This document shows positions 33,510 to 42,736 of a stretch of DNA of 64,000 nucleotides, piece by piece. This DNA comes from Streptomyces californicus (GTDB lineage Bacteria; Actinomycetota; Actinomycetes; Streptomycetales; Streptomycetaceae): contig NZ_JNZZ01000006.1 of the NCBI RefSeq assembly GCF_000717645.1, positions 186,001-250,000 of the forward strand. The letters are read 5' to 3'. The translations under genes were made by a program, and so were the position numbers. Positions within the stretch are counted from its first letter, which is position 1. Each line of letters opens with the position of its first letter. The notes under the pieces are model-generated. The model did not search any database. It saw nothing but the letters and a program-made list of their open reading frames with translations, and was not told the origin of the DNA.

Positions 33510-34397
33510 ATGTCGCTTCAGGCTGCGCAGAAACAGCACCAGTCCTCCCCCGCGGGCACGACCGCCGACAGCAGCAAGGCGCTGTACGGAGGGAAGTCCA
33601 CCCGCCGCATCACCGTCCACGACATCGCCGCCGCCACCGAGCGCGGCGAGAAGTGGCCCATGCTCACCGCCTACGACGCGATGACCGCGTCCGTCTTCGA
33701 CGAGGCCGGCATCCCGGTCATGCTCGTCGGGGACTCGATGGGCAACTGCCACCTGGGCTACGAGACCACCGTGCCGGTCACCATGGACGAGATCGCCATG
33801 CTGTCGGCCGCCGTCGTACGGGGCACCAAGCGCGCCCTCATCGTCGGCGACCTGCCCTTCGGCTCGTACCAGGAGGGCTCCGTCCAGGCGCTCCGCAACG
33901 CCACCCGGCTGGTCAAGGAGTCGGGCGTCGGCGCGGTGAAGCTGGAGGGCGGCGAGCGGTCCCACGAGCAGATCCGGCTGCTGGTCGAGTCCGGCATCCC
34001 GGTCATGGGCCACATCGGCCTGACCCCGCAGTCCGTCAACGCGATGGGCTACCGGGTCCAGGGGCGCGGCGAGGAGGCCGCCCAGCAGTTGCTGCGCGAC
34101 GCCAAGGCCGTGCAGGACGCGGGCGCGTTCGCCGTCGTCCTGGAGCTGGTCCCCGCCGAGCTGGCCGCCGAGGTCACCCGTACGCTGCACATCCCGACCG
34201 TCGGCATCGGCGCCGGGTCCGCGACCGACGCGCAGGTGCTCGTCTACACGGACATGGTGGGGCTGACCGGCGGCAAGGTGCCGCGCTTCACCAAGCAGTA
34301 CGCGAACATGCGCCAGGTGCTCGGCGACGCGGCGAAGGAGTTCGCCGACGAGGTCGTCGGGGGCACCTTCCCGGCGGCGGAGCACACGTTCCACTGA
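33510..34397 (+). CDS. panB: 3-methyl-2-oxobutanoate hydroxymethyltransferase (PanB)
   Basis: A 295-residue ketopantoate hydroxymethyltransferase, the first step of the pantothenate/CoA route (5,10-methylene-THF plus alpha-ketoisovalerate). Conserved blocks are MLTAYDAMTASVFDEAG, VGDSMGNCHLGY (metal Asp), VKLEGG (catalytic Glu region) and MGHIGLTPQS. It carries an N-terminal extension of about 35 residues common in actinobacteria. ATG at 33510 is favoured over 33489 because AAGGAG lies nine bases before it. It is followed by a strong terminator, so it is probably monocistronic. Confidence 0.95.
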   Translation: MSLQAAQKQHQSSPAGTTADSSKALYGGKSTRRITVHDIAAATERGEKWPMLTAYDAMTASVFDEAGIPVMLVGDSMGNCHLGYETTVPVTMDEIAMLSAAVVRGTKRALIVGDLPFGSYQEGSVQALRNATRLVKESGVGAVKLEGGERSHEQIRLLVESGIPVMGHIGLTPQSVNAMGYRVQGRGEEAAQQLLRDAKAVQDAGAFAVVLELVPAELAAEVTRTLHIPTVGIGAGSATDAQVLVYTDMVGLTGGKVPRFTKQYANMRQVLGDAAKEFADEVVGGTFPAAEHTFH

Positions 34398-34469
34398 CGC
34401 CCGCGCGCTGACCGCAGGGGGTTCCCGACGCGCGGCCACCGCGCGTCCGCCGTCCATTTCCCGCACCAC

Positions 34470-34506
34470 CGACAGCCCGCCGACATCCCCCATCGGCGGG
34501 CTGTCG
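34470..34506 (+). terminator. panB terminator
   Basis: Perfect 14-bp stem CGACAGCCCGCCGA / TCGGCGGGCTGTCG with a 9-base loop, 73 bases after panB. Short GTGTCGGCGG/CTGTCGG direct repeats continue to about 34620. Confidence 0.75.
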
Positions 34507-34625
34507 CATGTCCGGGGGCCGTGTCGGCGGAGGGCGGCCGGCTTGTCGGTGACGTGTCGGGCGGCCCGGGCCCGTGTCGGCGGGCTGTCGGTGAGCTGTC
34601 GGCGGGCGCTGGTCTGCTGGTGGGC

Positions 34626-35639
34626 ATGGAACGAAACGACAGGAACCCCAGCAACGGCCGGAACGCCGTCGAGGTGCGGGGGCTGGTCAAGCACTACGGC
34701 TCGACCAAGGCTCTGGACGGTGTGGACCTCGATGTGCGCGAGGGCACCGTCCTCGGTGTGCTCGGTCCCAACGGCGCCGGCAAGACCACCCTCGTACGCT
34801 GCCTCTCCACGCTGATCACCCCCGACGCCGGCCACGCGGTGGTCGCGGGGTACGACGTGGTGAAGCAGCCCCGGCAGCTCCGCCGGACCATCGGCCTCAC
34901 CGGCCAGTACGCCTCGGTCGACGAGAAGCTCTCCGGCCGGGAGAACCTCTACATGATCGGGCGGCTGCTCGATCTTCCCAGCAAGCAGGCGAAGGCCCGC
35001 GCCGACGAGCTGCTGGAGCGGTTCTCGCTCACCGAGGCCGCCAAGCGGGCGTGCATGGAGTACTCCGGCGGGATGCGCCGCCGCCTCGACCTGGCCGCCT
35101 CGATGATCGGCAGCCCCGCGGTGCTCTATCTGGACGAGCCGACGACCGGCCTCGACCCCCGGACCCGCAACGAGGTGTGGGACGAGGTGCAGCGGATGGT
35201 CGCCGAGGGCGCGACGGTCCTGCTGACCACCCAGTACATGGAGGAGGCCGAGCAGCTCGCCAAGGAGCTGACGGTGATCGACCGGGGCAGGATCATCGCC
35301 CGGGGCGGGGTCGACGAGCTGAAGGCGAAGGTCGGCGGGCGCACGCTCCAGATCCGGCCCTCCGACCCGGCGGAGCTGGCCGCGATGGCGCAGGCGATCC
35401 GTGAGGCCGGGCTCGACGGCGTCGCCGGCGCGCAGGCCGTCCCCGACGAGGGGCTGCTGTACGTGCCGATCCTCAGCGACGAGCAACTGACCGCCGTCAT
35501 CGGCCTGCTGGGCGTCCGCGGCTTCTCCCTCGCCCATGTCTCCACCGCCCTGCCCAGCCTCGACGAGGTGTTCCTCGCGATCACCGGCGACAAGGCCGCC
35601 CACCACTCCGACCAGGCTCCCCAGGAGGTCGCCGCATGA
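34626..35639 (+). CDS. ABC exporter ATP-binding protein (DrrA-like)
   Basis: A 337-residue ATPase of the DrrA/daunorubicin-resistance group: Walker A GPNGAGKTT near residue 47, signature YSGGMRRRLDLA (in place of LSGGQ) near 142, Walker B VLYLDEPTTGLDP near 161, and the DrrA-type C-terminal extension (LDEVFLAITG). It overlaps the permease gene by four bases (ATGA), so the subunits are made together. It energises export of a lipid or drug-like molecule; the substrate is unknown. ATG at 34626 begins MERNDRNPSNGRN. Confidence 0.9.
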   Translation: MERNDRNPSNGRNAVEVRGLVKHYGSTKALDGVDLDVREGTVLGVLGPNGAGKTTLVRCLSTLITPDAGHAVVAGYDVVKQPRQLRRTIGLTGQYASVDEKLSGRENLYMIGRLLDLPSKQAKARADELLERFSLTEAAKRACMEYSGGMRRRLDLAASMIGSPAVLYLDEPTTGLDPRTRNEVWDEVQRMVAEGATVLLTTQYMEEAEQLAKELTVIDRGRIIARGGVDELKAKVGGRTLQIRPSDPAELAAMAQAIREAGLDGVAGAQAVPDEGLLYVPILSDEQLTAVIGLLGVRGFSLAHVSTALPSLDEVFLAITGDKAAHHSDQAPQEVAA

Positions 35640-36493
35640 GCACCACGACCCTGACCCCCGCGCCCGCCGGGTCCGCGGACACCACCCCGGCCCGGCCGGC
35701 GGCCGAGGAGGGCCGGATCGGGCTGCGGGCCAACCTCCGGCACATCGGCGCCCTGGCGCGCCGCAATCTGCTCCAGATCAAGAAGGACCCGGAGTCGATG
35801 TTCGACGTCCTTCTGATGCCGATCATCTTCACGCTGCTGTTCGTGTACGTCTTCGGCGGCTCGGTCGGCGGCAGCCTCGGCGGGAACCGGCAGGACTACC
35901 TGAACTACCTGGTCCCCGGGCTGATGGCGATGATGGGCATGAACATCGCCATGGCCGTGGGCACCGGCGTCAACGACGACTTCCGCAAGGGCGTCATGGA
36001 CCGGTTCCGGACGATGCCGATCGCCCGGTCCTCGGTGCTCATCGCCAAGATCGTGGTCGAGCTGGGCCGGATGATGGTCGCCATCGTCATCCTGCTCGCG
36101 ATGGGCTTCGCCCTCGGCATGACCCTGGGCACCTCGCTGCTCGGCCTCCTGGGGGCCGTGGCCCTCTCGGCGGTGTTCGGCGCCGCCATCATGTGGATCT
36201 TCATCGTGCTGGGACTGGCCATGAAGACCGCCCAGGCGGTCCAGGGGATGGGGATGCTGGTGCTGATGCCGCTGCAGTTCGGCTCCTCCATCTTCGCCCC
36301 GCCGACGACCATGCCGGGCTGGCTCCAGACCTTCACCGACTACAACCCGCTGTCGAATCTCGCGGACGCGGTGCGCGGTCTGATGATGGGCGGTCCGGTG
36401 GCGGACTCGGTCTGGGTGACGCTCGCCTGGGCCGCCGCGATCACGCTGGTGATGGCTCCGCTGGCCGTGTCCAAGTTCCGCAAGAAGGCCTGA
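35636..36493 (+). CDS. ABC-2 type exporter permease (DrrB-like)
   Basis: A 285-residue six-segment ABC-2 permease: a cytoplasmic N-terminal tail (Thr/Pro/Ala-rich, about 40 residues), the conserved NLLQIKKDPESMFDVLLMP entry and the segment-ending FTDYNPLSNLADAVRGLM typical of DrrB proteins. It is translationally coupled to the ATPase gene upstream. It ends 51 bases from the end of the convergent BTAD regulator gene. Confidence 0.9.
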   Translation: MSTTTLTPAPAGSADTTPARPAAEEGRIGLRANLRHIGALARRNLLQIKKDPESMFDVLLMPIIFTLLFVYVFGGSVGGSLGGNRQDYLNYLVPGLMAMMGMNIAMAVGTGVNDDFRKGVMDRFRTMPIARSSVLIAKIVVELGRMMVAIVILLAMGFALGMTLGTSLLGLLGAVALSAVFGAAIMWIFIVLGLAMKTAQAVQGMGMLVLMPLQFGSSIFAPPTTMPGWLQTFTDYNPLSNLADAVRGLMMGGPVADSVWVTLAWAAAITLVMAPLAVSKFRKKA

Positions 36494-36544
36494 ACGGGCC
36501 CCGGGGGGGGCCGCGCGGAGTCCCGGACGGAGGAACCGGGGGTG

Positions 36545-39500
36545 TCAGGCCGGCGGGTGCGCCCGCCGGTACGCCTCCGCCAGGGCGGTGGCCTCGTCGA
36601 GCGTGAGGCCGCCGCCCTCTTCGTACGCCGCCGCGTAGGCCGCTTCGTCGCCGAGCCGGTCCCGGGCGGCCCGCTCGGTGAGCCCCAGGTTGCGGCGCTC
36701 CATCACCGTCGGCACGTGCCCCTTCGGCAGGAGCGTCTCCTGGAACCCCAGCAGCCGGACGGCGTCCCGCGCCGCGTCGGCGTCGTCGAACCCGGCGAGC
36801 GCCTGGGCGGCGGCCGTCAGATGGGCCGACGGCATCTGCGGGGCGACCATCATCGACAGCGGCTCCCGCGCACTCTCCAGCGCGGTCAGCGCGTTGGCCA
36901 GCGCGGAGGCGTGGTCGCCGTCGAGGTTGTCCAGCCAGGCCAGCACGCCGTGCACGAAGCCGCCGAAGATGGCGACGTCGCGGTCCCGGAAGTCCTCCCG
37001 GACCCGGTACGCCTGCTGACGGGCCTCGTCGACCCGTCCCTGGAGACCGAGCACGAACCCCAGGAACATCCGCGCGATCGGTGCCGCCTCGTGGCCCGTG
37101 TCCCGCCCGTTCTCGGTGACTTCGCGCAGGATCGCCTCGGCCTCCGGGAACCGGTCGAGCTCGATGAGGGATCCGGCGTACCGGGCCCGCAGGAGCGCCG
37201 CCTGGCTCTGCGCGCCGATCTTCCGGGCGTACTCCCCGGCCTCCCGGTAGTCCTCCAGGGCGGCCTCGAAGTCACCGGCCCGCTCGTTGGCCTCACCCCG
37301 CGCGGAGAGCGCCTCGGCGGCGCCCCAGTCGTCACCGAGCCGGACGAAGATCTCCAGGCTCTCGTCGGCGTCGGCGCGCGCGTCCGCCACCCGCTCGGGG
37401 TGGTTGGACCGGATGTTGGCACGCGTGTGGAGCGTGGAGCCCAGCTCCCATTCACTGCCGTGGACCCGCGAGGCCCGGACCGTCTCGTCGAGCACCGTGT
37501 GCAGCCGGCCCTCGTCCCCGGTGAGCATGATCGCGAACAGCCACAGCGTCCCGGGGAGACGGCAGGTCTGCGGCATGCCGGGCCGGTAGGTGTCCGCGAT
37601 GATCCGCATGCGCTCCCTGCCCTCCGGGTTCGCCCAGGCGCTGATCGCGTGGTCCGCGCCGGCCAACTGGAGGAGGGCCACTCCGCGCCGCGCCTCCGCG
37701 AGCTGTTCGTCGTCCATGGGCGGCGGCCGGTCGGTGGGCCGCGCCGTGAGCGAGGGGGCCCGGACGCCGGGCGGGGCGAAGGGGTCGGGGCCGAGGGCGG
37801 ACACGGACGCGCTCCACTGGCCGGCCTCCGAGCGCAGGTCGCGCAGCATCCAGTACCAGGCCGTCGACAACACGATGACCAGCCCCTCGTGCTCGTCCCG
37901 GACGGCGACGGCGTGGCGGAGGGCGGCGCGGAGGTTCTCGTACTCGCGCTGGAAGACGGCGATCGACCTCCGCTGTTCGCTCCCCCGCATCTTCGGGCCG
38001 GTGGTCCGGGCCAGCTCCCGGTAGTGGACCAGGTGGCGGCGCGCGACGGCCGCCCCTTCGTCCGCTTCCGCCAACCGCTCCGCCGCGTACTCCCCGACCG
38101 TCTCCAGCAGCCGGTAGCGCATCTCCCCGTCGTCGCCGGGTGCGGCGACCACGAGGGACTTGTCGACCAGGGAGCCGAGCAGCCCCGCCACGTCGAGGGC
38201 GTCCACGACGGCGCCGTCGGCCGGATCGGGCAGGGCGCAGACCTCCTCGGCGGCGGCCAGCGAGCAGCCTCCGGCGAAGACGGAGAGGCGGCGCAGGACG
38301 GCGCGTTCGGCGGCGTCCAGCAGGTCCCAGGACCAGTCGACCACGGCGCGCAGGGTCTGCTGGCGGGGCAGCACGGTCCGGCTGCCGCTGCTGAGCAGGC
38401 GGAAGCGGTCGTCGAGCCGGTCGGCGATCTGGCGCGGGGTGAGCATCCGCAGCCGGGCGGCGGCGAGTTCGATGGCGAGCGGCAGCCCGTCGAGCCGCCG
38501 GCAGATCTCGGCGCAGGCGGCCGCGGTCGCCTCGTCCGCGTCGGTGCGGAAGCCGGGCCGGGCGGCGGCCCCGCGCTCGGCGAGCAGGCGCAAGGCCATC
38601 GGGTCGGGCAGCGGGTCGAGGGGGCGGACCGCCTCCCCCGGTACGCCCAGCGGCTCGCGGCTGGTCGCGAGGATCGTCAACCGCGGGCAGCGGGCGAGGA
38701 GATGGTCGGCCAAGGCGGCGGCGGCGCCGATGACGTGCTCGCAGTTGTCGAGCAGGAGCAGCATCCGGCGCGGGGCGCAGTGCTCGGTGAGCCGTACGAG
38801 GGGGACGGTGGCGGTGCGGTCGGCGGCGCGCAACTCCTCGGCCCCGGCGCCGCGCAGTACGGTCTCGCGGGCGCCGAGCGCGGTCAGGACGGCCTCGGGC
38901 ACGGTGTCCGGGTCGTCGACGGGGGCCAGTTCGGCCAGCCAGACGCCGTCGGGCCAGGTATCGGCGGCGGCCCCCGCGGCCTCCTGCGACAGCCGGGTCT
39001 TGCCCGCGCCGCCGGGGCCGAGCAGGGTGACCAGGCGGGAGCGGCCGAGGTCCTCGCGGAGGGCGGCGATGTCGGTGTCGCGGCCGACGAAGCTGGTGAG
39101 CCGGGCGCGGAGGTTCCCGGGCGCGGGCGGGGCGGAAGCGGGCCGCGGGTGCGGAGGCTCCGGGTGGCGCGACGGCGGCCGGTGCGAGGGCGCGGCGTCG
39201 TGGGCGGACGGCGGGCCGTCGGAGGTCGGCCGCTGGTGGAGCAGTTCGGTGTGCAGGGCGCGCAGGGCCGGGCCGGGCGCGGTGCCGAGCCGGTCGTCCA
39301 GCAGGGTGCGCACCTCCTCGTACGCGGCCAGCGCCTCGGCCGGGCGTCCGGCGGCACGCAGGGCGCGGACGCGCAGCGCCTGGAACGGTTCGTCGAGTGG
39401 ATGGGCGTCGCAGAGGGCGGCCAGTTCCGGCAGCGCCTCCTCCGGTCTGCCGAGCGCGAGGAGGGCCCCGAGCGCGGCCCGCCGCGCGTCGAGCCTGCGG

Positions 39501-39949
39501 GCCTCCCAGCGGGACGCGGTCGCCGCGCGGTCGGGCAGATCGGCGAGGGCGGGCCCCTGCCACAGGGCGAGCGCCTCCTCCAGGGCCGCGAGCGCCCGGT
39601 CCGCCGCGCCGTCCTCCAGGGCCCGGCTCCCCTCCCCGGCCAGCCGCTCGAACCGGTACAGGTCCACGGCGTCCGGCGCGGCGGCGAGCCGGTAGCCGCC
39701 CTCGGCCGACTCGACGGCGCCGTGGCCCAGGGCGCGCCTCAGCCGTCCGACGAGCGCCTGGAGCGCGCCGACGGCGTCGGCGGGCGGTTCGCCGTCCCAC
39801 ACCTCGTCGACCAGCACCCCTGCCGGAACGGTTCGTCCGGGGCGCAGGGCGAGGACGGTGAGCAGGGCGCGCAGCCGCGCCCCGCCGAGGGCGACGGCCG
39901 TGCCGTCGTCGCGGAGGGCCCGGGTGGTGCCGAGGACGCAGTAGTGCAC
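36545..39949 (-). CDS. BTAD/AfsR-type transcriptional regulator with NB-ARC-like ATPase
   Basis: A ~1,134-residue SARP-related regulator. It has an OmpR-like DNA-binding domain (about residues 1-90, LGGARLRALLTVLALRPG), a BTAD domain (about 95-240), a Pro/His-rich linker and an ATPase module starting SFVGRDTDIAALRE with Walker A LLGPGGAGKTR near 315. A long C-terminal TPR-like region follows (from about 700). Such proteins usually activate nearby biosynthetic or export genes. GTG at 39949 (VHYCVLGTTRALRDDG) fits the usual family start; GTG at 40003 is an alternative. The 213-base gap up to 40162 shows no other feature. Confidence 0.88.
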   Translation of the reverse strand: MHYCVLGTTRALRDDGTAVALGGARLRALLTVLALRPGRTVPAGVLVDEVWDGEPPADAVGALQALVGRLRRALGHGAVESAEGGYRLAAAPDAVDLYRFERLAGEGSRALEDGAADRALAALEEALALWQGPALADLPDRAATASRWEARRLDARRAALGALLALGRPEEALPELAALCDAHPLDEPFQALRVRALRAAGRPAEALAAYEEVRTLLDDRLGTAPGPALRALHTELLHQRPTSDGPPSAHDAAPSHRPPSRHPEPPHPRPASAPPAPGNLRARLTSFVGRDTDIAALREDLGRSRLVTLLGPGGAGKTRLSQEAAGAAADTWPDGVWLAELAPVDDPDTVPEAVLTALGARETVLRGAGAEELRAADRTATVPLVRLTEHCAPRRMLLLLDNCEHVIGAAAALADHLLARCPRLTILATSREPLGVPGEAVRPLDPLPDPMALRLLAERGAAARPGFRTDADEATAAACAEICRRLDGLPLAIELAAARLRMLTPRQIADRLDDRFRLLSSGSRTVLPRQQTLRAVVDWSWDLLDAAERAVLRRLSVFAGGCSLAAAEEVCALPDPADGAVVDALDVAGLLGSLVDKSLVVAAPGDDGEMRYRLLETVGEYAAERLAEADEGAAVARRHLVHYRELARTTGPKMRGSEQRRSIAVFQREYENLRAALRHAVAVRDEHEGLVIVLSTAWYWMLRDLRSEAGQWSASVSALGPDPFAPPGVRAPSLTARPTDRPPPMDDEQLAEARRGVALLQLAGADHAISAWANPEGRERMRIIADTYRPGMPQTCRLPGTLWLFAIMLTGDEGRLHTVLDETVRASRVHGSEWELGSTLHTRANIRSNHPERVADARADADESLEIFVRLGDDWGAAEALSARGEANERAGDFEAALEDYREAGEYARKIGAQSQAALLRARYAGSLIELDRFPEAEAILREVTENGRDTGHEAAPIARMFLGFVLGLQGRVDEARQQAYRVREDFRDRDVAIFGGFVHGVLAWLDNLDGDHASALANALTALESAREPLSMMVAPQMPSAHLTAAAQALAGFDDADAARDAVRLLGFQETLLPKGHVPTVMERRNLGLTERAARDRLGDEAAYAAAYEEGGGLTLDEATALAEAYRRAHPPA

Positions 39950-40162
39950 GGGCCCATTGTCCGTGACGGCGGGCGGGTCGTCGTCGGCCGAGGGGAACTC
40001 CACAAGCGGTCGTCCGCGTTCCGGCCGGGTCGCGCACCGCTGTGTCCCGTCGCGGGCCGGGCCGTACGATCACCCGGGCCCGCGCCCGCCCCCGTAGCAT
40101 TCCCCGTGCCCGCGCCGACCCGTCCCCGTCCGCCGTACCCGTACCTCAGGAGTCGAACGCCG

Positions 40163-40969
40163 ATGACCCCCGCAGCCACCCGGAGCGACCGCAGGATCAG
40201 CCCGGTCTTCCTCGGCATCGCCGCCGTCACCGCGGTCGCGGGCTGGGCGGTGTGGACCGGCTTCGCGGACTCCACCGGCTTCGCGGTCTTCCTGTTCGTC
40301 ACCGGGGCGTGGATCGTCTCGCTCTGCCTGCACGAGTACGCGCACGCCCGGACCGCGCTGCACGGCGGGGACCTCTCGGTGGGGGCGAAGGGCTATCTGA
40401 CGCTCAACCCGCTGAAGTACACCCACGCACTGCTCAGCATCGTGCTGCCGGTGCTCTTCGTGATCATGGGCGGGATCGGGCTGCCCGGCGGCGCGGTGTA
40501 CATCGAGCGGGGCCGTATCCACGGCCGGTGGAAGCACAGCCTGATCTCGGCGGCGGGTCCGCTGACCAACGTGGCGTTCGCGGTGGTGTGCACGGCCCCG
40601 TTCTGGCTGGGCGCGCTCGACGGGGTGCCGCGCGCGTTCCAGTACGCGCTGGCGTTCCTGGCGATGCTCCAGGTGACGGCGGCGATCCTGAACTTCCTGC
40701 CGATCCCGGGGCTCGACGGGTACGGGGTGATCGAGCCCTGGCTCTCGTACCGGATCCGCCGGCAGGTCGAGCCGATCGCCCCGTTCGGGCTGATCGCGGT
40801 GTTCGCGCTGCTGTGGGTCCCCGAGGTGAACGTCGTGTTCTTCGACGCGGTCCACGCGCTGCTGCGGGGGCTGGGTGTGGAGGAGTTCCAGCGGTACTGC
40901 GGCTACGACCTGTACCGCTTCTGGCGGAGCTGGTTCGGCGAGGAGGACCCGGGCTGCGCGGTGGACTGA
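40163..40969 (+). CDS. Site-2-type metalloprotease family protein (M50)
   Basis: A 268-residue integral membrane protein with the zinc motif HEYAH (His57, Glu58, His61) in one membrane segment and LPIPGLDGYG (third ligand Asp, about 183) in a later one. This is the S2P arrangement without a PDZ domain, as in the compact SpoIVFB/FtsH-independent group. Substrates are typically membrane-bound anti-sigma factors or regulators; none is adjacent. CAGGAG precedes ATG at 40163. It is divergent from the BTAD regulator. Confidence 0.88.
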   Translation: MTPAATRSDRRISPVFLGIAAVTAVAGWAVWTGFADSTGFAVFLFVTGAWIVSLCLHEYAHARTALHGGDLSVGAKGYLTLNPLKYTHALLSIVLPVLFVIMGGIGLPGGAVYIERGRIHGRWKHSLISAAGPLTNVAFAVVCTAPFWLGALDGVPRAFQYALAFLAMLQVTAAILNFLPIPGLDGYGVIEPWLSYRIRRQVEPIAPFGLIAVFALLWVPEVNVVFFDAVHALLRGLGVEEFQRYCGYDLYRFWRSWFGEEDPGCAVD

Positions 40970-41007
40970 CCGCCGCCCGCACGGCCCGGGGCCCGGCCCC
41001 GCCGTGC

Positions 41008-42144
41008 TCAGAGGGCCGGGGCTGCGGGGCGCTGACGGGGTGTCTCCCGGGCGGCCCGGGAGGCGCGCAGGGCGGCGGCGAGGATCGCCACGACGACGCC
41101 CCCGAAGGCCCACGCGCCGAGGATCCACAGCGCGCCGGTGGTGGCGTTGCCGTCGAAGTAGACGGTGTTGCGCACCACGGTCGTCCCGGCGCCCGGTGGG
41201 AGGGCCTGGCCGATGGCGCTCCAGAACGGGGGCAGCAGCGAGGCCGGGTACACCCCGCCGGAGCTGGGGTTGCCCAGGATCGTGAAGATCAGGATGGTGA
41301 GCCCGAGGCCGACCGTGCCCGCGACGGACTGCAGCGCGACGCCCACCGCTCCGGAGGCGAACACCACCAGGGTGCCGATGCCGACCAGCTCCCAGAACGC
41401 GCCCGGCAGGCAGTCCAGCACCGGCCCCACGATGATCGCGCCGCCGATGCCCGAGACGAAGCCGTACGGCAGCATCGCCGCGAGGCGCACCAGGGTGCGG
41501 CGCAGGGTGGGCTTCTTGGAGCCGGCCGCCATGTTCAGCGCCGAGGCGGCGAGGTAGCCGCCGATGGTCCAGCTGAGCACGATGTAGAAGGACGACAGCC
41601 CCCGCGAGTCGCCGGCCGCGGGCGGGCGGATGTCCCGGACGACGATGGTGCGGTCCTGGGCGCGGGCGACCTCCTGGAGGATCTCGACGGCCGCGGTGGT
41701 GGCCGACGGCCCTCCGGCGGAGGCGACGATCAGGGTGTCGGCGCGGCTCGCCGGGTCCACGACGAGCGCGGCGTCGGTACGCCGGTCCAGCAGGCGGGCG
41801 CGGGCCTCGGCGCGGCTCTCGACGGGGGTGACCTGGAGCGGGTCGCCGGGCAGCGCGTCCAGCCGGGCCACCAGCTCGCGCTCCACGGCGGACGGGGCGA
41901 CCAGGGTGATCGGGACCTTGTGCGGCTCGGGGGCGTGGAAGGCGCCCATGTAGGAGAGCGCGAAGCCCAGTTGCAGCAGGAGCACCCCGAGCATGACCAG
42001 GGCGGAGCGGGTGGAGACGGCGTCGCGCACCTGCCCCAGGAAGCCCCGGGTGCCGTCCCCGCCCCGTGCGGTCGCCCCCGTACCGGTAGGCCCGGTCGCC
42101 CCCTCGCCGGTCGCCCCCGGGCTGTCGTCCCTCGCCTCTGCCAC
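41008..42144 (-). CDS. ABC-2-type/DUF3533-like membrane protein
   Basis: About 378 residues. A Gly/Thr-rich cytoplasmic start is followed by one membrane segment (LVMLGVLLLQLGFALSYMGAF), an extracytoplasmic domain (about residues 85-175) and about five further segments. This is the layout of the YhgE/Pip or DUF3533 proteins related to ABC-2 permeases. No ATPase is adjacent. GTG at 42144 is preferred because GGGAGG lies five bases before it. A role in export or cell-envelope work is an inference. Confidence 0.75.
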   Translation of the reverse strand: MAEARDDSPGATGEGATGPTGTGATARGGDGTRGFLGQVRDAVSTRSALVMLGVLLLQLGFALSYMGAFHAPEPHKVPITLVAPSAVERELVARLDALPGDPLQVTPVESRAEARARLLDRRTDAALVVDPASRADTLIVASAGGPSATTAAVEILQEVARAQDRTIVVRDIRPPAAGDSRGLSSFYIVLSWTIGGYLAASALNMAAGSKKPTLRRTLVRLAAMLPYGFVSGIGGAIIVGPVLDCLPGAFWELVGIGTLVVFASGAVGVALQSVAGTVGLGLTILIFTILGNPSSGGVYPASLLPPFWSAIGQALPPGAGTTVVRNTVYFDGNATTGALWILGAWAFGGVVVAILAAALRASRAARETPRQRPAAPAL

Positions 42145-42323
42145 GCGGTCCTCCCTCGTCCCTCCCCGCCACGGCAGGGGCGGGGCCGTCACATGCTCGG
42201 CCCCGGGCGGCGGGCGCGGTCACGGGCACGCCCGTGAGGGAGAGGGGCTCGACCCGATCGGCCGAACCGGTCGGGCGATCCGGGCGATCGGGGCGGGGTG
42301 CGGCGAGGAGGGGAGACCGGGTC

Positions 42324-42515
42324 TCAGGCCGCGTCGGGGGTGGTGGCGGAGGCGGCCAGCCGATGCCGGCGGACGTAGAACCAGGTCATGTTCGACGAGA
42401 GCCCCGCGATGAGCACCCAGACGATCCCGAGCAGGCTGCCCCGGGCGAAGGAGACCACGGCCGCCACGACGGCGAGGACGCAGACGACGAGGGCGTAGAG
42501 GGCGATGCGGGGCAT
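42324..42515 (-). CDS. 63-residue two-helix membrane protein
   Basis: It starts MPRIALYALVVCVLAVVAAVV, a first membrane helix; SLLGIVWVLIAGLSSNMTWF forms a second, and a positive YVRRHR tail precedes the end. A good CAGGAG site lies ten bases before ATG at 42515. Codon use is fully G/C-ending, so it is almost certainly real. Function is unknown. Confidence 0.75.
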   Translation of the reverse strand: MPRIALYALVVCVLAVVAAVVSFARGSLLGIVWVLIAGLSSNMTWFYVRRHRLAASATTPDAA

Positions 42516-42650
42516 GGGGGTCGACTCCTGTCGGAACGGGTCGCGCTCCCTGACGGGAACGGTCGCGGTCCCGTCCAGTGTCCCCCATGCCCCGATGTGC
42601 CCGGCCCCGGGGAGTGCCGGGACGGCCCCGCGCGATGCCCCGGGCAGTGG

Positions 42651-42698
42651 CGGGACCGCCCCGCACCCGGGCGGGCGTCCGGGCGCGGGGCGGTCCCG
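42651..42698. terminator. Terminator beyond the F420-NADP oxidoreductase gene
   Basis: Perfect 14-bp stem CGGGACCGCCCCGC / GCGGGGCGGTCCCG with a 20-base loop, 39 bases past the oxidoreductase stop codon. Confidence 0.7.
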
Positions 42699-42736
42699 GG
42701 GCCCGTCGGTGGGCGGTGCGCCGGTGCGGGCGGTGC

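Noticed and set aside
34398..34625. Possible gene in the GTGTCGG/CTGTCGG repeat stretch after panB
   Set aside because: The sequence is a hairpin plus short direct repeats, with no frame showing family similarity or a convincing start.
36542..40969. Plus-strand open frame of 1,475 codons ending in the M50 protease
   Set aside because: The first ~1,200 codons are antisense to the BTAD regulator and low-complexity; only the part from 40163 has a ribosome site and protease motifs.
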